This document shows, in pieces, positions 9,339 to 18,117 of a stretch of 64,000 bases of DNA; position 1 is the first letter of the stretch; every line of letters starts with the position of its first letter. The position numbers and the translations under genes are program-made. Location: positions 1-64,000 of the forward strand of contig NZ_BJDG01000012.1 of the NCBI RefSeq assembly GCF_005404945.1, given 5' to 3'. The stretch comes from Lactiplantibacillus pingfangensis (GTDB taxonomy: Bacteria > Bacillota > Bacilli > Lactobacillales > Lactobacillaceae). The notes under the pieces are model-generated. The model had not been told where the DNA came from and did not search any database. It was given only the letters and a program-made list of their open reading frames with translations.

Positions 9339-9857
9339 ATGGCTAAAAGAATCTTATTTTAATTGGTGGACCAATGGGCGTTGGGAAGACGACGCTTGGA
9401 AAATATCTCGTGGACCATCGCTTAAATCAGGCGGTATTGTTAGATGGTGATTGGTGTTGGTATATGCATCCCTGGATTTTTAATGACGAAAACAAAAAAA
9501 ATGGTAATGCGCAATAGTCAATTCTTATTAAACTCATTTATTGCGAATAGTACGTTAGAAAATATTGTCTTTGTGTGGGTCATGCATCAGCAAGCAATTA
9601 TTGATGACTTATTAAGTGGGCTTGAGGGTGATTTCACGACTTACTCGTTTTCCTTGGTTGCCAATGAGGCAGAACTGACAAAACGCTTTAGTCAAGATAT
9701 TGCTAGCGCCAAACGAAAGCCGTCGAACTTGCCAGCAGCTATTCAGCGTTTGTCTTTTTATGAGTCAGTCGACGCAACAAAAATTGATGTGACCGGGCGT
9801 GATTATCCAGAGGTGGCGCAGTTGATCTTGGATCAGATAGCTGGGACTCCCGAATAA
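9339..9857 (+). pseudogene. P-loop kinase/ATPase-like gene broken by two frameshifts
   Basis: An ATG at 9339, 8 bases after TAGGAG, begins MAKRILF and then hits a stop. Reading one frame over restores LIGGPMGVGKTTLGKYL, a good Walker A. A second shift in a run of eight A (9494-9501) moves to the frame that carries the remaining roughly 120 residues to 9857. Adding one T to the run at 9357-9360 and removing one A from 9494-9501 would give a single protein of about 172 residues with a small AAA/nucleotide-kinase fold. Both lesions are in homopolymers, so phase variation, true decay or sequencing error are all possible. Confidence 0.72.
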
Positions 9858-10426
9858 CCTCATTTTGGTGTGTGTGACGAAGATGGCTAGTTTGAAAGAA
9901 CTTACAGCTAAGTGTAAGAAATCATTTAAGGTAGTGATCCACTGGTGGAATTGTTGAAGTACGGGTGGTTTTTCATGAACCAATTTCTGCGCGTGACCTT
10001 CGGCGGTGTGACAGATGTAAAATTTAATTGCCAATAGGGTGGTAACAAGCTTGTGTTGGTAAGATAGTGCTAGGGATACTTTTGAAGTAATCCTAGCGCT
10101 TTTTTGATAGTCTCAAGGACATTGATAATTTTTTATGATCAGTTTCGGATAGCAGTGAGTTTTTCTACTACCAATTGTATATAGCAATTACCAATTTAGC
10201 GGTTAGCGTCACCATGAAAACCGATTGACTTTTCAAATTAGCCGTAACATAATATTATATGTTGCTAATTATTATATTATTAATTGATAGGCCGACTTTT
10301 GACGCATTTTTTGAGAAAATTAAAAGTTAACTTTACTAACAAATAATAGACCACTTTAACAACTGTGCTACACGGTTAGGGTGGCTGATAACTAGCTGGA
10401 ATCGTAAAAGTTATGGGGGAGAATTG
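9858..10426. other. AT-rich intergenic stretch, no supported gene
   Basis: About 570 bases. Short frames occur (for example a 24-codon one starting ATGGCTAGT near 9882) but none is convincing; the first 170 bases look like decayed coding sequence. The region also holds a terminator-like hairpin at 10065-10106 and very AT-rich sequence with a small ATAATATTATAT palindrome near 10250, which probably carries the promoter of the next gene. Confidence 0.4.
10065..10106 (+). terminator. Terminator-like hairpin
   Basis: AGTGCTAGGGAT pairs with AATCCTAGCGCT with one G-T pair, followed by TTTTTT. It may end the transcript of the broken P-loop gene or of a lost gene. Confidence 0.65.
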
Positions 10427-10804
10427 ATGAAAAACAGTTTCAAGAGTGCCATTGGGGGATTATTATTAGGATTGTTAGTTGTAGAAGTGATTGTGATGAT
10501 TGGTTGGACGCGATATCGGTATGGTGGCGATTATTATTATATGAAAATTAACCATCCAACCAGTGTTTACCAAGTGACAGTGCCAGTTGCATATGCAGTC
10601 AATGCGTTTTCTTATCGTGGTCAGGCCGTCGATGCTGAGGGACATAAAATGGTTGCAACGCTAAATACCGATGCGACTGATCCGGGACCGTTTAAAAAAG
10701 GTCAAGTCGTGCGCCTGACCGTTAATGAGCATTATGGTATTACCAACTATAAAGTTGTTAATGACAAGAATCTTATCACAAAGCTCAAATTGGACAAGCA
10801 TTAG
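10427..10804 (+). CDS. YxeA-like (DUF1093) membrane-anchored protein
   Basis: 125 residues from the ATG at 10427 with GGGGGAG upstream. There is one N-terminal hydrophobic segment (residues 8-27), then a small extracytoplasmic domain with the pattern YYYMKINHP, FSYRGQAVDAEGHK, FKKGQVVRLTVN and VVNDKNLITKL, which resembles the YxeA OB-like fold. Members are secreted or anchored, of unknown function, and often controlled by cell-envelope stress systems in Firmicutes. Monocistronic, with its own terminator. Confidence 0.62.
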   Translation: MKNSFKSAIGGLLLGLLVVEVIVMIGWTRYRYGGDYYYMKINHPTSVYQVTVPVAYAVNAFSYRGQAVDAEGHKMVATLNTDATDPGPFKKGQVVRLTVNEHYGITNYKVVNDKNLITKLKLDKH

Positions 10805-10844
10805 CAATTATTCAGAATATGTATAGTGTGATTGCACATAACAA

Positions 10845-10889
10845 AGCCGCTCTACACTTGGTGAAAACTAGTGTAGAACGACTTTTTTT
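10845..10889 (+). terminator. Terminator between convergent genes
   Basis: GCCGCTCTACACT pairs with AGTGTAGAACGAC and is followed by seven T. It closes the YxeA-like gene; the convergent RpiB-like gene ends at 10896. Confidence 0.8.
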
Positions 10890-10895
10890 CGTGAT

Positions 10896-11525
10896 TTAAA
10901 GAACAACTTTTTTCAAATAAGTCATCAATTGAGCATTGCTGCCATTCGCAAAGATGTAATCAAACACATCCTGTTTTTGGCTGATTGGTTTCATGAAGTC
11001 TGCTGACAGTCCGGCGATAATTTTCGGCATTGTCGTTTGTGAAAGTTGCTTGATTTCCTGTAACATCTGAGTGTCATGTACTTTGCGGTTAGCTGCTTCC
11101 TGGGGGTAGCCGATGTTCATTGGACCCGCAAATAATTTTTCTAATGTGAATTGAAGATTTAATTCACCAGCCCAACCAAAGTTAAGCCCCAAAGGCAGGG
11201 ACGCACAGTTGCCGTGATTGATACGTCCGAATAAATATGCGTCACTCGGAGTTGGTAAGTAGCCACAAGTCACGTTGGGCAGGGTATTGCACGCGATGGT
11301 CATCCCGTTGCCAGAGCTACAGCCAGTCACAACGTAGTCGACAGCCCGCGTATTTAACAGTAAGCCAATCAATATGGCGACTTGGACGTAAGACAGGACT
11401 GGCTCATTTTCAAAGACGCCAAAATTAATGACTTCATTTGAGGCGCTGGCTACCTGCTGAGTGGCTTGGAATAGTAGCTTGTTTTTACTAATTTGGGTGG
11501 TAGCTTGAATGACGGCAATTTTCAA
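10896..11525 (-). CDS. RpiB/LacAB-family sugar-phosphate isomerase-like protein
   Basis: 209 residues with a TTG start preceded by GAAGGGA. The segment VTGCSSGNGMTIACNTLP followed by a Leu-Phe-Gly-Arg-Ile-Asn-His-Gly-Asn stretch aligns with the RpiB active-site region (GTGIGMSIAANK, then the phosphate-binding R and HNDAN). The active-site-region Cys, near residue 69, is displaced relative to RpiB. The protein is longer than typical RpiB (about 150 residues), the extra length being a C-terminal helical extension. Substrate is uncertain: a pentose or hexose phosphate keto/aldose isomerisation is the family reaction. It stands alone. Confidence 0.68.
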   Translation of the reverse strand: MKIAVIQATTQISKNKLLFQATQQVASASNEVINFGVFENEPVLSYVQVAILIGLLLNTRAVDYVVTGCSSGNGMTIACNTLPNVTCGYLPTPSDAYLFGRINHGNCASLPLGLNFGWAGELNLQFTLEKLFAGPMNIGYPQEAANRKVHDTQMLQEIKQLSQTTMPKIIAGLSADFMKPISQKQDVFDYIFANGSNAQLMTYLKKVVL

Positions 11526-11594
11526 GAGTAGCAGATCCCTTCATCTATCAAAATAATTGTACCGCTTTTGAGGCCATGATTGGCCGAAAATTGA

Positions 11595-11644
11595 AAAGGC
11601 AAGCATAACCAGATTGTCCCATTTTCTGATTGTGCTTGCCTTTT
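11595..11644 (-). terminator. Terminator downstream of the GNAT gene
   Basis: AAAAGGCAAGCA and TGCTTGCCTTTT form a long near-symmetric hairpin with U-tracts on both strands. It lies just after the minus-strand acetyltransferase gene and upstream of the RpiB-like gene. Confidence 0.75.
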
Positions 11645-11675
11645 CAGTTTTAGTCAGTCATGGCTTACCTAGTAG

Positions 11676-12074
11676 TTAAAATGGGTCACGACGGCGTAGA
11701 AAGGCATTATCAATGTGTTCAAAACGCAACTTCGGATAGTAGGTCATGGCGGTTGGTGCAGCTAATAACACTAGCGAAACCTGTGGACCAATTTCAGTTT
11801 TTAGATGATTTACCAATTCTCGGCCGATACCTTGGTGTTGATAAGCTTTAGCGACGGCCAGGTCGGATAAATAACAGGCGTAACTGAAATCTGTCAGTGC
11901 TCTGGCAACTCCGACCAACTGGGAGCCATCCCAAGCAGTCCAAAGGCTATCGGCATGGTCTAGCATTTGCTGTAATCGCGGTAAATCGCTTGTCGGTCGA
12001 TGAATTCCAGAACTAGTAAAGAGCCTCGCTAAGTCTATCGCCGTCAATGGTGCCTGATTAGTATAAGTAATCAT
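11676..12074 (-). CDS. GNAT-family N-acetyltransferase
   Basis: A 132-residue GNAT fold: beta strands with GVARALTDF and YLSDLAV, then the acetyl-CoA motif A QHQGIGRELV, and a C-terminal YYPKLRFEHIDNAF stretch like that of small YbbJ/PhnO-type enzymes. ATG start with AAAGAAGG upstream. The acceptor substrate cannot be predicted. Confidence 0.85.
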   Translation of the reverse strand: MITYTNQAPLTAIDLARLFTSSGIHRPTSDLPRLQQMLDHADSLWTAWDGSQLVGVARALTDFSYACYLSDLAVAKAYQHQGIGRELVNHLKTEIGPQVSLVLLAAPTAMTYYPKLRFEHIDNAFLRRRDPF

Positions 12075-12227
12075 TTGTTGTGCCTTCTTTAATTAGATTC
12101 TAGTCATTAATGATATGCTGGCTGACTGTTTTTGTAAACTAGCAAGAGTGACACAATCATTGCCGACAATCATTTGTGGCGTGACCCTTTCGTTAGAAAG
12201 TATGAGTAGGCGTGAGTGCGCCACATT

Positions 12228-14039
12228 TCATTGATCGTATGATAACTGTTTTGTTTTAGACATGTTTAAAGCAAATGTTAGTAGCATCAATAAATTAAAG
12301 CCAAGAATTAGCGCACCGAAAATAAGGGTTTCAGGCAAGATACTGTTACCGATTGACAGGGTACTACGAAAGGCATCAATCGAGATGCTCATTGGCAAAT
12401 ACGGATGAATGACTTGGAAAAAATGATTTGACAGTTGGATTGGATAAGTTCCCGCCGATCCACCTAATTGAATAATCATAAAGATTAACATCAGCCAAGC
12501 ACCGGTTTTGCCTAGGACTAAGTTGAAAAAGGTGACAATGCTGCCAAATGTCCAGATGGTTAAAACACAAAATGCCCAAGTCTTGAGTGGTTGTAATGGT
12601 GTTAGCTGGTTAATCCATAACAACAGTCCATACATGATGCTGGCAGCTAGAAAGGCGAAAGTTAAGAAGAAAGGTATTTTTTCACACCACCAATCAAACG
12701 CATTTCTGGGCCGACGATGCGGTGTGAACATATCGTAAATAATATTAAACGTAATACAACCGACAAACAAGGCGACTGACATCAGATAGGGGGTCATGCC
12801 AGTACCATTATTTTTGACGTGGGTCGTATCAGTGTGTGCTAGTTTGACTGGCGCGACGAGTGTCTTGAGCTGTGCGGGTGTGCTAGCGGCGGTACTGGTG
12901 AGTTGATTGCCACCTGCTTTGAGGCCAGTGGCAAGTTTAGCGTTAGTTTGTTGAACCAGATTAGTTCCTTGGGCAACTTGCGTCTCATGATTAGCGATAG
13001 TTGTCGCTGCTTGACGGAGCTGAGTCGTTCCGGTATTGAGACTGGTTATGCCGGCCTGAGCTTGGGTATTCGCGGTGATCAGCTGATTGGCAGTGCGTGT
13101 GTTGGTATTGAGTAACTGTTGCGCTGATTGGGTGCTCGTGCTTAAGGTTTGCAAATGATTAATCGTTTGCGTGAGTTGTGAATTGATCAATTTAAGTTGC
13201 GCGATAGTCGGATTTTGACTGGCTAAAGCTTGGGTTAGCCTTTGGTGTTGCGCGGTAATTGATGCGATCAGCTGAGGATAGTTGGTTGTTTGAGTTGTCA
13301 GCAGCTTTTGTAATTGTTGATCATTTTTGGTTATTAATTGTTCGCCAGTAATGGCTTGTTGGCTGCCGTTGGCGAGTTGGGTTAATCCCGTGGCAACGGC
13401 TTTTTCGTGGTTGCTTAAAGATTGGGATGCCGTTGCCAACTGGGTTTCACTAGTGGTGACGTGATTGAGGCCAGCGGTGGTTTTAGTGAGCACTTTATCA
13501 GCGGCCAAGAGTTGATTACCAGTCCCGGTTAGCGCCTTAGACAATACTTGGAGATAACTGGTGGTTAATTGTGCGTTAACTGAGGCTTGGACTTTCTCCG
13601 CCGTGGTCGTGGTCATTTTCATGGCAATAAAACTGAAGCCCGCGTTAGTATGGTCATTGAAAGTGATTGGTTTAAAATCACGGTGGCCTAATTGTGTCGC
13701 GCGTTGAGAAAAATTTTTAGGAATGGTGATGACCATATAAAGACGACCGGTTCTAAGGTCTCGAGTCGCTTGAGCTGGGGTGACTGTCTTGAAGTCAGCC
13801 GTTTGCGACTTGGTCAAATTGGTGGTAAGTTGTTTTCCCAACTGGTACTTATGATGGCTTTTGATGATGGTCGTGTCATTATTGACGACCCCAACGGGCA
13901 AGTGTTTGACATTCCCATATGGGTCCCAAAGTGAAGCTAAAAAGATGACCGCATAAAAAGTTGGCACTAATAAAATCCCCAAAATGATTTTCAGTAAGCC
14001 TTTAGTACGAAAAACGTGTTGCCATTCATCTAAGAACAT
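12228..14039 (-). CDS. YhgE/Pip-family membrane protein
   Basis: 603 residues from the ATG at 14039 (SD GGGGGC; an upstream in-frame TTG at 14054 is less likely). One N-terminal transmembrane helix (about 16-38) precedes the conserved WDPYGNVKHLPVGVVNND segment of the YhgE N-terminal domain. A long extracytoplasmic Gln/Thr/Leu-rich helical coiled-coil region follows (about 150-390), then about five to six transmembrane helices with ABC-2-like sequence. Pip proteins serve as phage receptors in lactococci, and YhgE-type proteins take part in ESX-like secretion or drug export. It is the second gene after the TetR regulator, with an operator dyad directly in front. Confidence 0.87.
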   Translation of the reverse strand: MFLDEWQHVFRTKGLLKIILGILLVPTFYAVIFLASLWDPYGNVKHLPVGVVNNDTTIIKSHHKYQLGKQLTTNLTKSQTADFKTVTPAQATRDLRTGRLYMVITIPKNFSQRATQLGHRDFKPITFNDHTNAGFSFIAMKMTTTTAEKVQASVNAQLTTSYLQVLSKALTGTGNQLLAADKVLTKTTAGLNHVTTSETQLATASQSLSNHEKAVATGLTQLANGSQQAITGEQLITKNDQQLQKLLTTQTTNYPQLIASITAQHQRLTQALASQNPTIAQLKLINSQLTQTINHLQTLSTSTQSAQQLLNTNTRTANQLITANTQAQAGITSLNTGTTQLRQAATTIANHETQVAQGTNLVQQTNAKLATGLKAGGNQLTSTAASTPAQLKTLVAPVKLAHTDTTHVKNNGTGMTPYLMSVALFVGCITFNIIYDMFTPHRRPRNAFDWWCEKIPFFLTFAFLAASIMYGLLLWINQLTPLQPLKTWAFCVLTIWTFGSIVTFFNLVLGKTGAWLMLIFMIIQLGGSAGTYPIQLSNHFFQVIHPYLPMSISIDAFRSTLSIGNSILPETLIFGALILGFNLLMLLTFALNMSKTKQLSYDQ

Positions 14040-14061
14040 AACTAAAGCCCCCAAGCTTTAT

Positions 14062-14076
14062 AATGAACGATTCATT
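14062..14076. promoter_or_regulatory. TetR operator in front of the YhgE gene
   Basis: AATGAA-CGA-TTCATT is a perfect dyad with a 3-base centre. The same core recurs at 14870-14886 in front of the TetR gene, so both transcription units are likely controlled by that repressor. Confidence 0.7.
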
Positions 14077-14148
14077 CATTTGACGGATTAAAAGAAAAAC
14101 GGTGTTCTTAATCGTCAACTAGACGGTCGAGACCGTTTTATCAGTAGT

Positions 14149-14820
14149 TTAGGTATAACTCAGTGTGAGCTGTTGTAAGACGCAATTTTCCATTTGTTGG
14201 CGGTCAAAATGGGTGGTTACGGTGTCAAATGAGTCGTAAGGCTTATGTGCAGACCACCAAAAAATTTGGTCGATAATTAACATGGCGTCATTTTCGGGAT
14301 GCGCCAAATAACGAATTTCGCCAGTGGTTGCTAAACTAGTGAGTAACTCAGCGATATCGTGATAGAGTTGTTGGCGGTAATGTTTATATAAGTTTAATAG
14401 TCGGGCGTTCAGGTGTGGATTACGTTCGAGCATTAAAAAGTAAGCACCATATTGATGGAAGTTCTTGAATAGATAAGCTAGAATTGCGGCAAATCGGGTG
14501 TCGGCAGGATGCTGAGCCACGATGCTGTGTAAGTTAGCGGTCGCCTGTTGGTAGACTTTAGCCGTGCGTGTGACGAGTTCATCATCTGGGACCGGTTGCA
14601 CGGGAAAGGTCTGAATCTGATCACTGATAGTCGGGTCGAGCGTACTTGCAAAAACAAATTTTAAAAGATCGTCTTTGCTCTTGAATAGATGGTAGAGTGT
14701 TCCCACTGCTAAATTGGCGTGACCAGCAATATCGATCATTTTAGTCTCGGCATAGCCGGGGACAATAAATAAGGTCGTGGCACTCGTGACCACGCGAGTT
14801 AATTTTTCAGTTGATTCCAT
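14149..14820 (-). CDS. TetR/AcrR-family transcriptional repressor
   Basis: 223 residues; ATG with GGAGGTG upstream. Residues 1-50 are a TetR helix-turn-helix (TKMIDIAGHANLAVGTLYHLFKSKDDL); the rest is the helical ligand domain. It is transcribed ahead of the YhgE gene and divergently from the quinone oxidoreductase. Identical dyads flank both promoters, pointing to autoregulation and control of both neighbours. The ligand is unknown, perhaps a quinone or other electrophile given the oxidoreductase. Confidence 0.88.
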   Translation of the reverse strand: MESTEKLTRVVTSATTLFIVPGYAETKMIDIAGHANLAVGTLYHLFKSKDDLLKFVFASTLDPTISDQIQTFPVQPVPDDELVTRTAKVYQQATANLHSIVAQHPADTRFAAILAYLFKNFHQYGAYFLMLERNPHLNARLLNLYKHYRQQLYHDIAELLTSLATTGEIRYLAHPENDAMLIIDQIFWWSAHKPYDSFDTVTTHFDRQQMENCVLQQLTLSYT

Positions 14821-14869
14821 GAGATTTCACCTCCAGTGAATGAAACGAGTATAGCACCGGTCCAAGATA

Positions 14870-14886
14870 GAATGAACGATTCATTC
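14870..14886. promoter_or_regulatory. TetR operator in the divergent tetR/qor promoter
   Basis: GAATGAA-CGA-TTCATTC is a perfect 17-bp dyad, placed 13 bases upstream of a TATACT -10 box (14900-14905) directed to the oxidoreductase gene. It overlaps the expected -35 region. Confidence 0.75.
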
Positions 14887-14970
14887 TTACTAAGGATGGT
14901 ATACTAACCAAGTCACGTTAGGTTAAAAAAAATACAATGGTTGGCACTAATTTAGAAAGGATGTTGCAGG

Positions 14971-15921
14971 ATGAAAGCAGGCTATTTTACCGAATTTGGT
15001 GGTCCAGAAGTCTTACAATATGGCACGGTCGCTGATCCGAAATTAACAACGACCGGATTGATTGTTAAAACTCAGTATATTGGGCTGAATTATGCTGATA
15101 TTTATCGGCGTCGAGGAACTTATCATCTCGAAAAACAGACGCCGTATATTGATGGCTATGAGGGCATTGGCGAAGTTGTCGCTTGTGGGACCGCGGTGCA
15201 GCATGTCAAAGAGGGTGATCGCGTTTTGTTTGTCGATGTGCCATTCGCCAACGCTGAATTGGTTGCTGTCCCAGAAGCACGGGCAATTCATGTGCCGGCG
15301 GCAATCAGCGATCAAGTGGCCGCGACCATCGGCTTGCAAGGTTTAACAGCTGATTTTTTAGCGCATGATTTGGCACAAAATCGGGCTGGTGATCGGGTCC
15401 TCATTCACGGGATTAGCGGCGGCGTCGGAAATTTATTAACACAATTGCTCACGGCAGACGGTGTGAGTGTGGATGGGGTTGCTTCAACGACGGCCAAGCA
15501 ACAATTGGCATATGCCGCCGGCGCCCATGAAGTGTTTTTACGCCATAGTGATTGGGCCGCCACGCACACGAATTATTTTGATACTGTCTTTGATGGCGTG
15601 GGGTCAACGTTACCGGTAAGTCTCGCAATCACGCGGCGGCGTGGTCGCATTGTCTTTTATGGGATGGCAGGTGGCAATCCACCTAAAGTTGATCCAATTG
15701 ACCTGATGAGTGGGTCGAAGAGCTTGATGACGGGTGATTTGTGGGATTTTCTGACGGATGAAACCATACGGCAAGCACGAGCTGACCGGCTGTTTAAGGC
15801 TGTTTTGAGACAAACGATTGTCCCAACGACACCGACGATTTACCCACTATCGGCAATTTCAGCTGCGCATACCGCTTTAGAACAAGGTCAAGTGGCGGGT
15901 AAAATCTTGTTAGCGCCATAA
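14971..15921 (+). CDS. Zinc-independent quinone oxidoreductase (MDR family)
   Basis: 316 residues, the usual length for QorA-type medium-chain dehydrogenases/reductases. The N-terminal GroES-like part has GLNYADIYRRRGTY and GYEGIGEVV; the Rossmann part has the nucleotide motif in LIHGISGGVGNLLTQLL. The structural-zinc cysteines are absent. It reduces quinones or enones with NADPH. ATG start with AAAGGATG upstream. Divergent from the TetR gene with a shared operator, so probably induced by the repressor's ligand. Confidence 0.88.
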   Translation: MKAGYFTEFGGPEVLQYGTVADPKLTTTGLIVKTQYIGLNYADIYRRRGTYHLEKQTPYIDGYEGIGEVVACGTAVQHVKEGDRVLFVDVPFANAELVAVPEARAIHVPAAISDQVAATIGLQGLTADFLAHDLAQNRAGDRVLIHGISGGVGNLLTQLLTADGVSVDGVASTTAKQQLAYAAGAHEVFLRHSDWAATHTNYFDTVFDGVGSTLPVSLAITRRRGRIVFYGMAGGNPPKVDPIDLMSGSKSLMTGDLWDFLTDETIRQARADRLFKAVLRQTIVPTTPTIYPLSAISAAHTALEQGQVAGKILLAP

Positions 15922-15925
15922 GAAA

Positions 15926-15954
15926 AAGTCTGGGACAAAATCCCAGACTCTTTC
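15926..15954 (+). terminator. Terminator after the quinone oxidoreductase
   Basis: AGTCTGGGA-CAAAA-TCCCAGACT, a perfect 9-bp stem followed by CTTTC. It lies directly beside the first copy of the 41-nt hairpin repeat. Confidence 0.7.
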
Positions 15955-16014
15955 GTAGCCCCGAATAGTTATAGTTGAAACGTGGAACAAGAGGCATGGA
16001 TGCAACAGAGCTAC

Positions 16015-16055
16015 GAAAACCGAACGATTGAAAGTCCCAATCATCCGGTTCCCTA
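16015..16055 (+). repeat. 41-nt hairpin repeat, copy 1
   Basis: Stem AACCGAACGATTG against CAATCATCCGGTT, with an AAAGTCC loop. Two other copies of the same length lie at 31455-31495 and 39717-39757 (reverse orientation). The core GATTGAAAG is invariant while stem bases change in pairs between copies. Downstream sequence GGC-ATGCT-GGT is shared with copy 2. Confidence 0.8.
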
Positions 16056-16099
16056 GGCTATGCTCGGTAGCAACCCGCCTTTTGTTCCACTCTCTTAAC

Positions 16100-16879
16100 T
16101 TAGGCTTCTTTGCGGGCAAAGAAAAATAGCCCAATACTAAGAAAGAGAATGGTATATCCGAGATTACCAATTAAGAGCTGAGTCGTTGATAAATTGGTGA
16201 TTTTTGCCATGAGTTCTGGTGAATTGAGTTGTAGCGGATAATTCAGAAAATTAAGTGGGTTCCATTTCAACACGGACCACTTGTGAATTAAGAGTCCCAT
16301 TAAGGTGCCCACCACTGGTAGCGCAAAATAGACCACGATTCCGACCGTGATGGCGACACTATTCTTTTTGAATAATGCTGCGAGTAAAAAGACTAAACTT
16401 AACAATAACCAGAGGTTCACAAAGTTGCCAAAAATATTTGTGAGCCACCATTGCCAGATTGGGATGCCTAATTCAGGGATCGTATCCGTTAGTGAAAAAA
16501 TATCTTGAAAAAAGAACAGTTGGGCCAAGAGCGTGATTAGTGATGTTAGTAGTAGCAGGCTCAATGTATAGCCCAATATCGTTAGCCACTTGCTGATTAA
16601 GATGACTTGGCGAGAACTCGTGCGCGGAATCAAACTTTTAAGCGTCTGATAGTCGAACTCGGACGAAACGATTGAGGCAGCGGTGGCAATGGTAATCAGT
16701 TGGATGGTCGAAATGGTGCCAAAATTACCAGCAAATAAAAAACGAGCTGGAAAGAATTTTGCGATCTTAAGACTAAGTACGGTAAACGCCAGATTTTGGA
16801 TGACTAGAATGATGATAAAAATTAAGGTACTACGCTTCTTGACCAGTTTATAACTCTCTTGCCGCGTTAAGTTAAGCAT
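16100..16879 (-). CDS. ABC-2 type permease (lantibiotic-immunity-like)
   Basis: 259 residues from the ATG at 16879, which has GGAGG 7 bases upstream; the longer frame from 16900 is unlikely. Six hydrophobic segments (for example 16-37, 52-72, 98-125, 138-167, 175-200, 230-252). Its start overlaps the stop of the ATPase gene. Pairs of this type (BcrAB, NukFE/LanFEG-like) extrude peptide antibiotics or other hydrophobic compounds. No regulator lies beside it. Confidence 0.83.
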   Translation of the reverse strand: MLNLTRQESYKLVKKRSTLIFIIILVIQNLAFTVLSLKIAKFFPARFLFAGNFGTISTIQLITIATAASIVSSEFDYQTLKSLIPRTSSRQVILISKWLTILGYTLSLLLLTSLITLLAQLFFFQDIFSLTDTIPELGIPIWQWWLTNIFGNFVNLWLLLSLVFLLAALFKKNSVAITVGIVVYFALPVVGTLMGLLIHKWSVLKWNPLNFLNYPLQLNSPELMAKITNLSTTQLLIGNLGYTILFLSIGLFFFARKEA

Positions 16880-17789
16880 TTTGGGCCTCCGGTTCATCAA
16901 TCATTTTTAGAATTGCTGTTTCAAGATTATCATCCAAATGACGCATATCTTGAATGGCTAATTGATGCTTGGCCATCAGTTGGACAACTGTTTCAACGGT
17001 TTTATCAGGTGTTAGCTCAATCAGCAGGCCGTCTTCAAAACTAACTATATAGTGAGCAGCACGCAATAATTCTTCGGCTTGGTGATCATCATTGGTCTTT
17101 AAATGCAGTCGATGTTGACTTTGGTCGAGCAGCTTACTCATGGTGGTCTGTTTGACCACGCGGCCCTTTTGAATCACAATCACATCATCTGCGAGTCGCT
17201 GTAGCTCTGATAAGATGTGACTGGAAATGAGAAAAGTTACCCCGGTGGCACTGGTTTTGGTGATGAGTGCTCGCAAGTCACGTGTAGCTTGGGCGTCCAG
17301 TCCATTGAGTGGTTCATCTAAAATAATTAACTGTGGCTGGTTTAAAAATGCGAGTGCGATGCCCAGTTTTTGTTTCATGCCGAGTGAATACTTTTTAGTT
17401 TTGAGGTCAATGAATTTTTCTAAGCGAAAATCAGTAATGAGTTGTGTGATATGCTGGGAATTGGATTTAAGGGGATTCAAAAAGAGCTTTAAATGCTCAC
17501 GTCCGGTTAAATAAGGATAGAGTCCGGGTGTCTCAATTAACGAGCCAATTTGGTCTGGCTGCTGATTATGGTTGAAGCTGAGTTGCGCTTGGTTCATAAA
17601 AATCGTGCCGTCGTAACGAATTAATCCTAAAATTGCACGCATGATGGTCGTTTTTCCGGCGCCATTTGCGCCAACTAAGCCAATGATACGGCCTGTTTGG
17701 CAGTTAAAGTTGACATCGAATAAGGTCTGTTGTGAGCCATATGACTTTTCTAAATGTTGAACCTGTAGCAGGTTGTCGGCATTTTCCAT
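16872..17789 (-). CDS. ABC transporter ATP-binding protein (BcrA-like)
   Basis: 305 residues. Walker A GANGAGKTT, signature YSLGMKQKLG, Walker B LIILDEPLNGLD and ISSHI H-loop. The YSLGMKQ form of the signature is characteristic of bacitracin/lantibiotic-immunity ATPases. A C-terminal extension of about 80 residues follows the ATPase core. It forms an exporter with the overlapping downstream permease. ATG start behind GAGAGGAAAC. Confidence 0.88.
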   Translation of the reverse strand: MENADNLLQVQHLEKSYGSQQTLFDVNFNCQTGRIIGLVGANGAGKTTIMRAILGLIRYDGTIFMNQAQLSFNHNQQPDQIGSLIETPGLYPYLTGREHLKLFLNPLKSNSQHITQLITDFRLEKFIDLKTKKYSLGMKQKLGIALAFLNQPQLIILDEPLNGLDAQATRDLRALITKTSATGVTFLISSHILSELQRLADDVIVIQKGRVVKQTTMSKLLDQSQHRLHLKTNDDHQAEELLRAAHYIVSFEDGLLIELTPDKTVETVVQLMAKHQLAIQDMRHLDDNLETAILKMIDEPEAQNA

Positions 17790-18117
17790 ATTGTGTTTCC
17801 TCTCAGGAACTAAGTTTATTGACAGTATAATTCTGGATAGAACGGGTTTATGAAGTTAGTGTAACTTAACCAACTAATTTAAACAATGGCAACTGGCTGA
17901 ATGATTTAGGACATTTCTAGTGTAAAATAAAGCTGGTTATTAGAGACTATTAATGTAAAAATTGACGGCGTTGGCAGCTATGAGAAGCTCTCGTAAAATT
18001 AGTAGCGGTGATTCTGAAGTCGATCAGAACTGACCGACCGCTGTTAAATTATATTTTGAAAAAATTTTATCATTCTTTAGTATAATGAAATTAACTCTAG
18101 CAGTGTCGAGGTGACAT
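17790..18117. other. Divergent promoter region
   Basis: About 330 bases between divergent genes. A minus-strand TATACT lies near 17824-17829 for the ABC operon. A plus-strand TTGAAA (18056) and TATAAT (18081-18086), 19 bases apart, serve the thioesterase. No gene is seen. Confidence 0.5.

Noticed and set aside
9765-10034. Minus-strand 89-codon ORF overlapping the broken P-loop gene
   Set aside because: Mostly antisense to the pseudogene, no ribosome binding site.
15955-16100. Possible insertion sequence remnant around the first 41-nt hairpin
   Set aside because: No transposase fragment or terminal inverted repeats with target duplication; only the hairpin and a terminator are supported.
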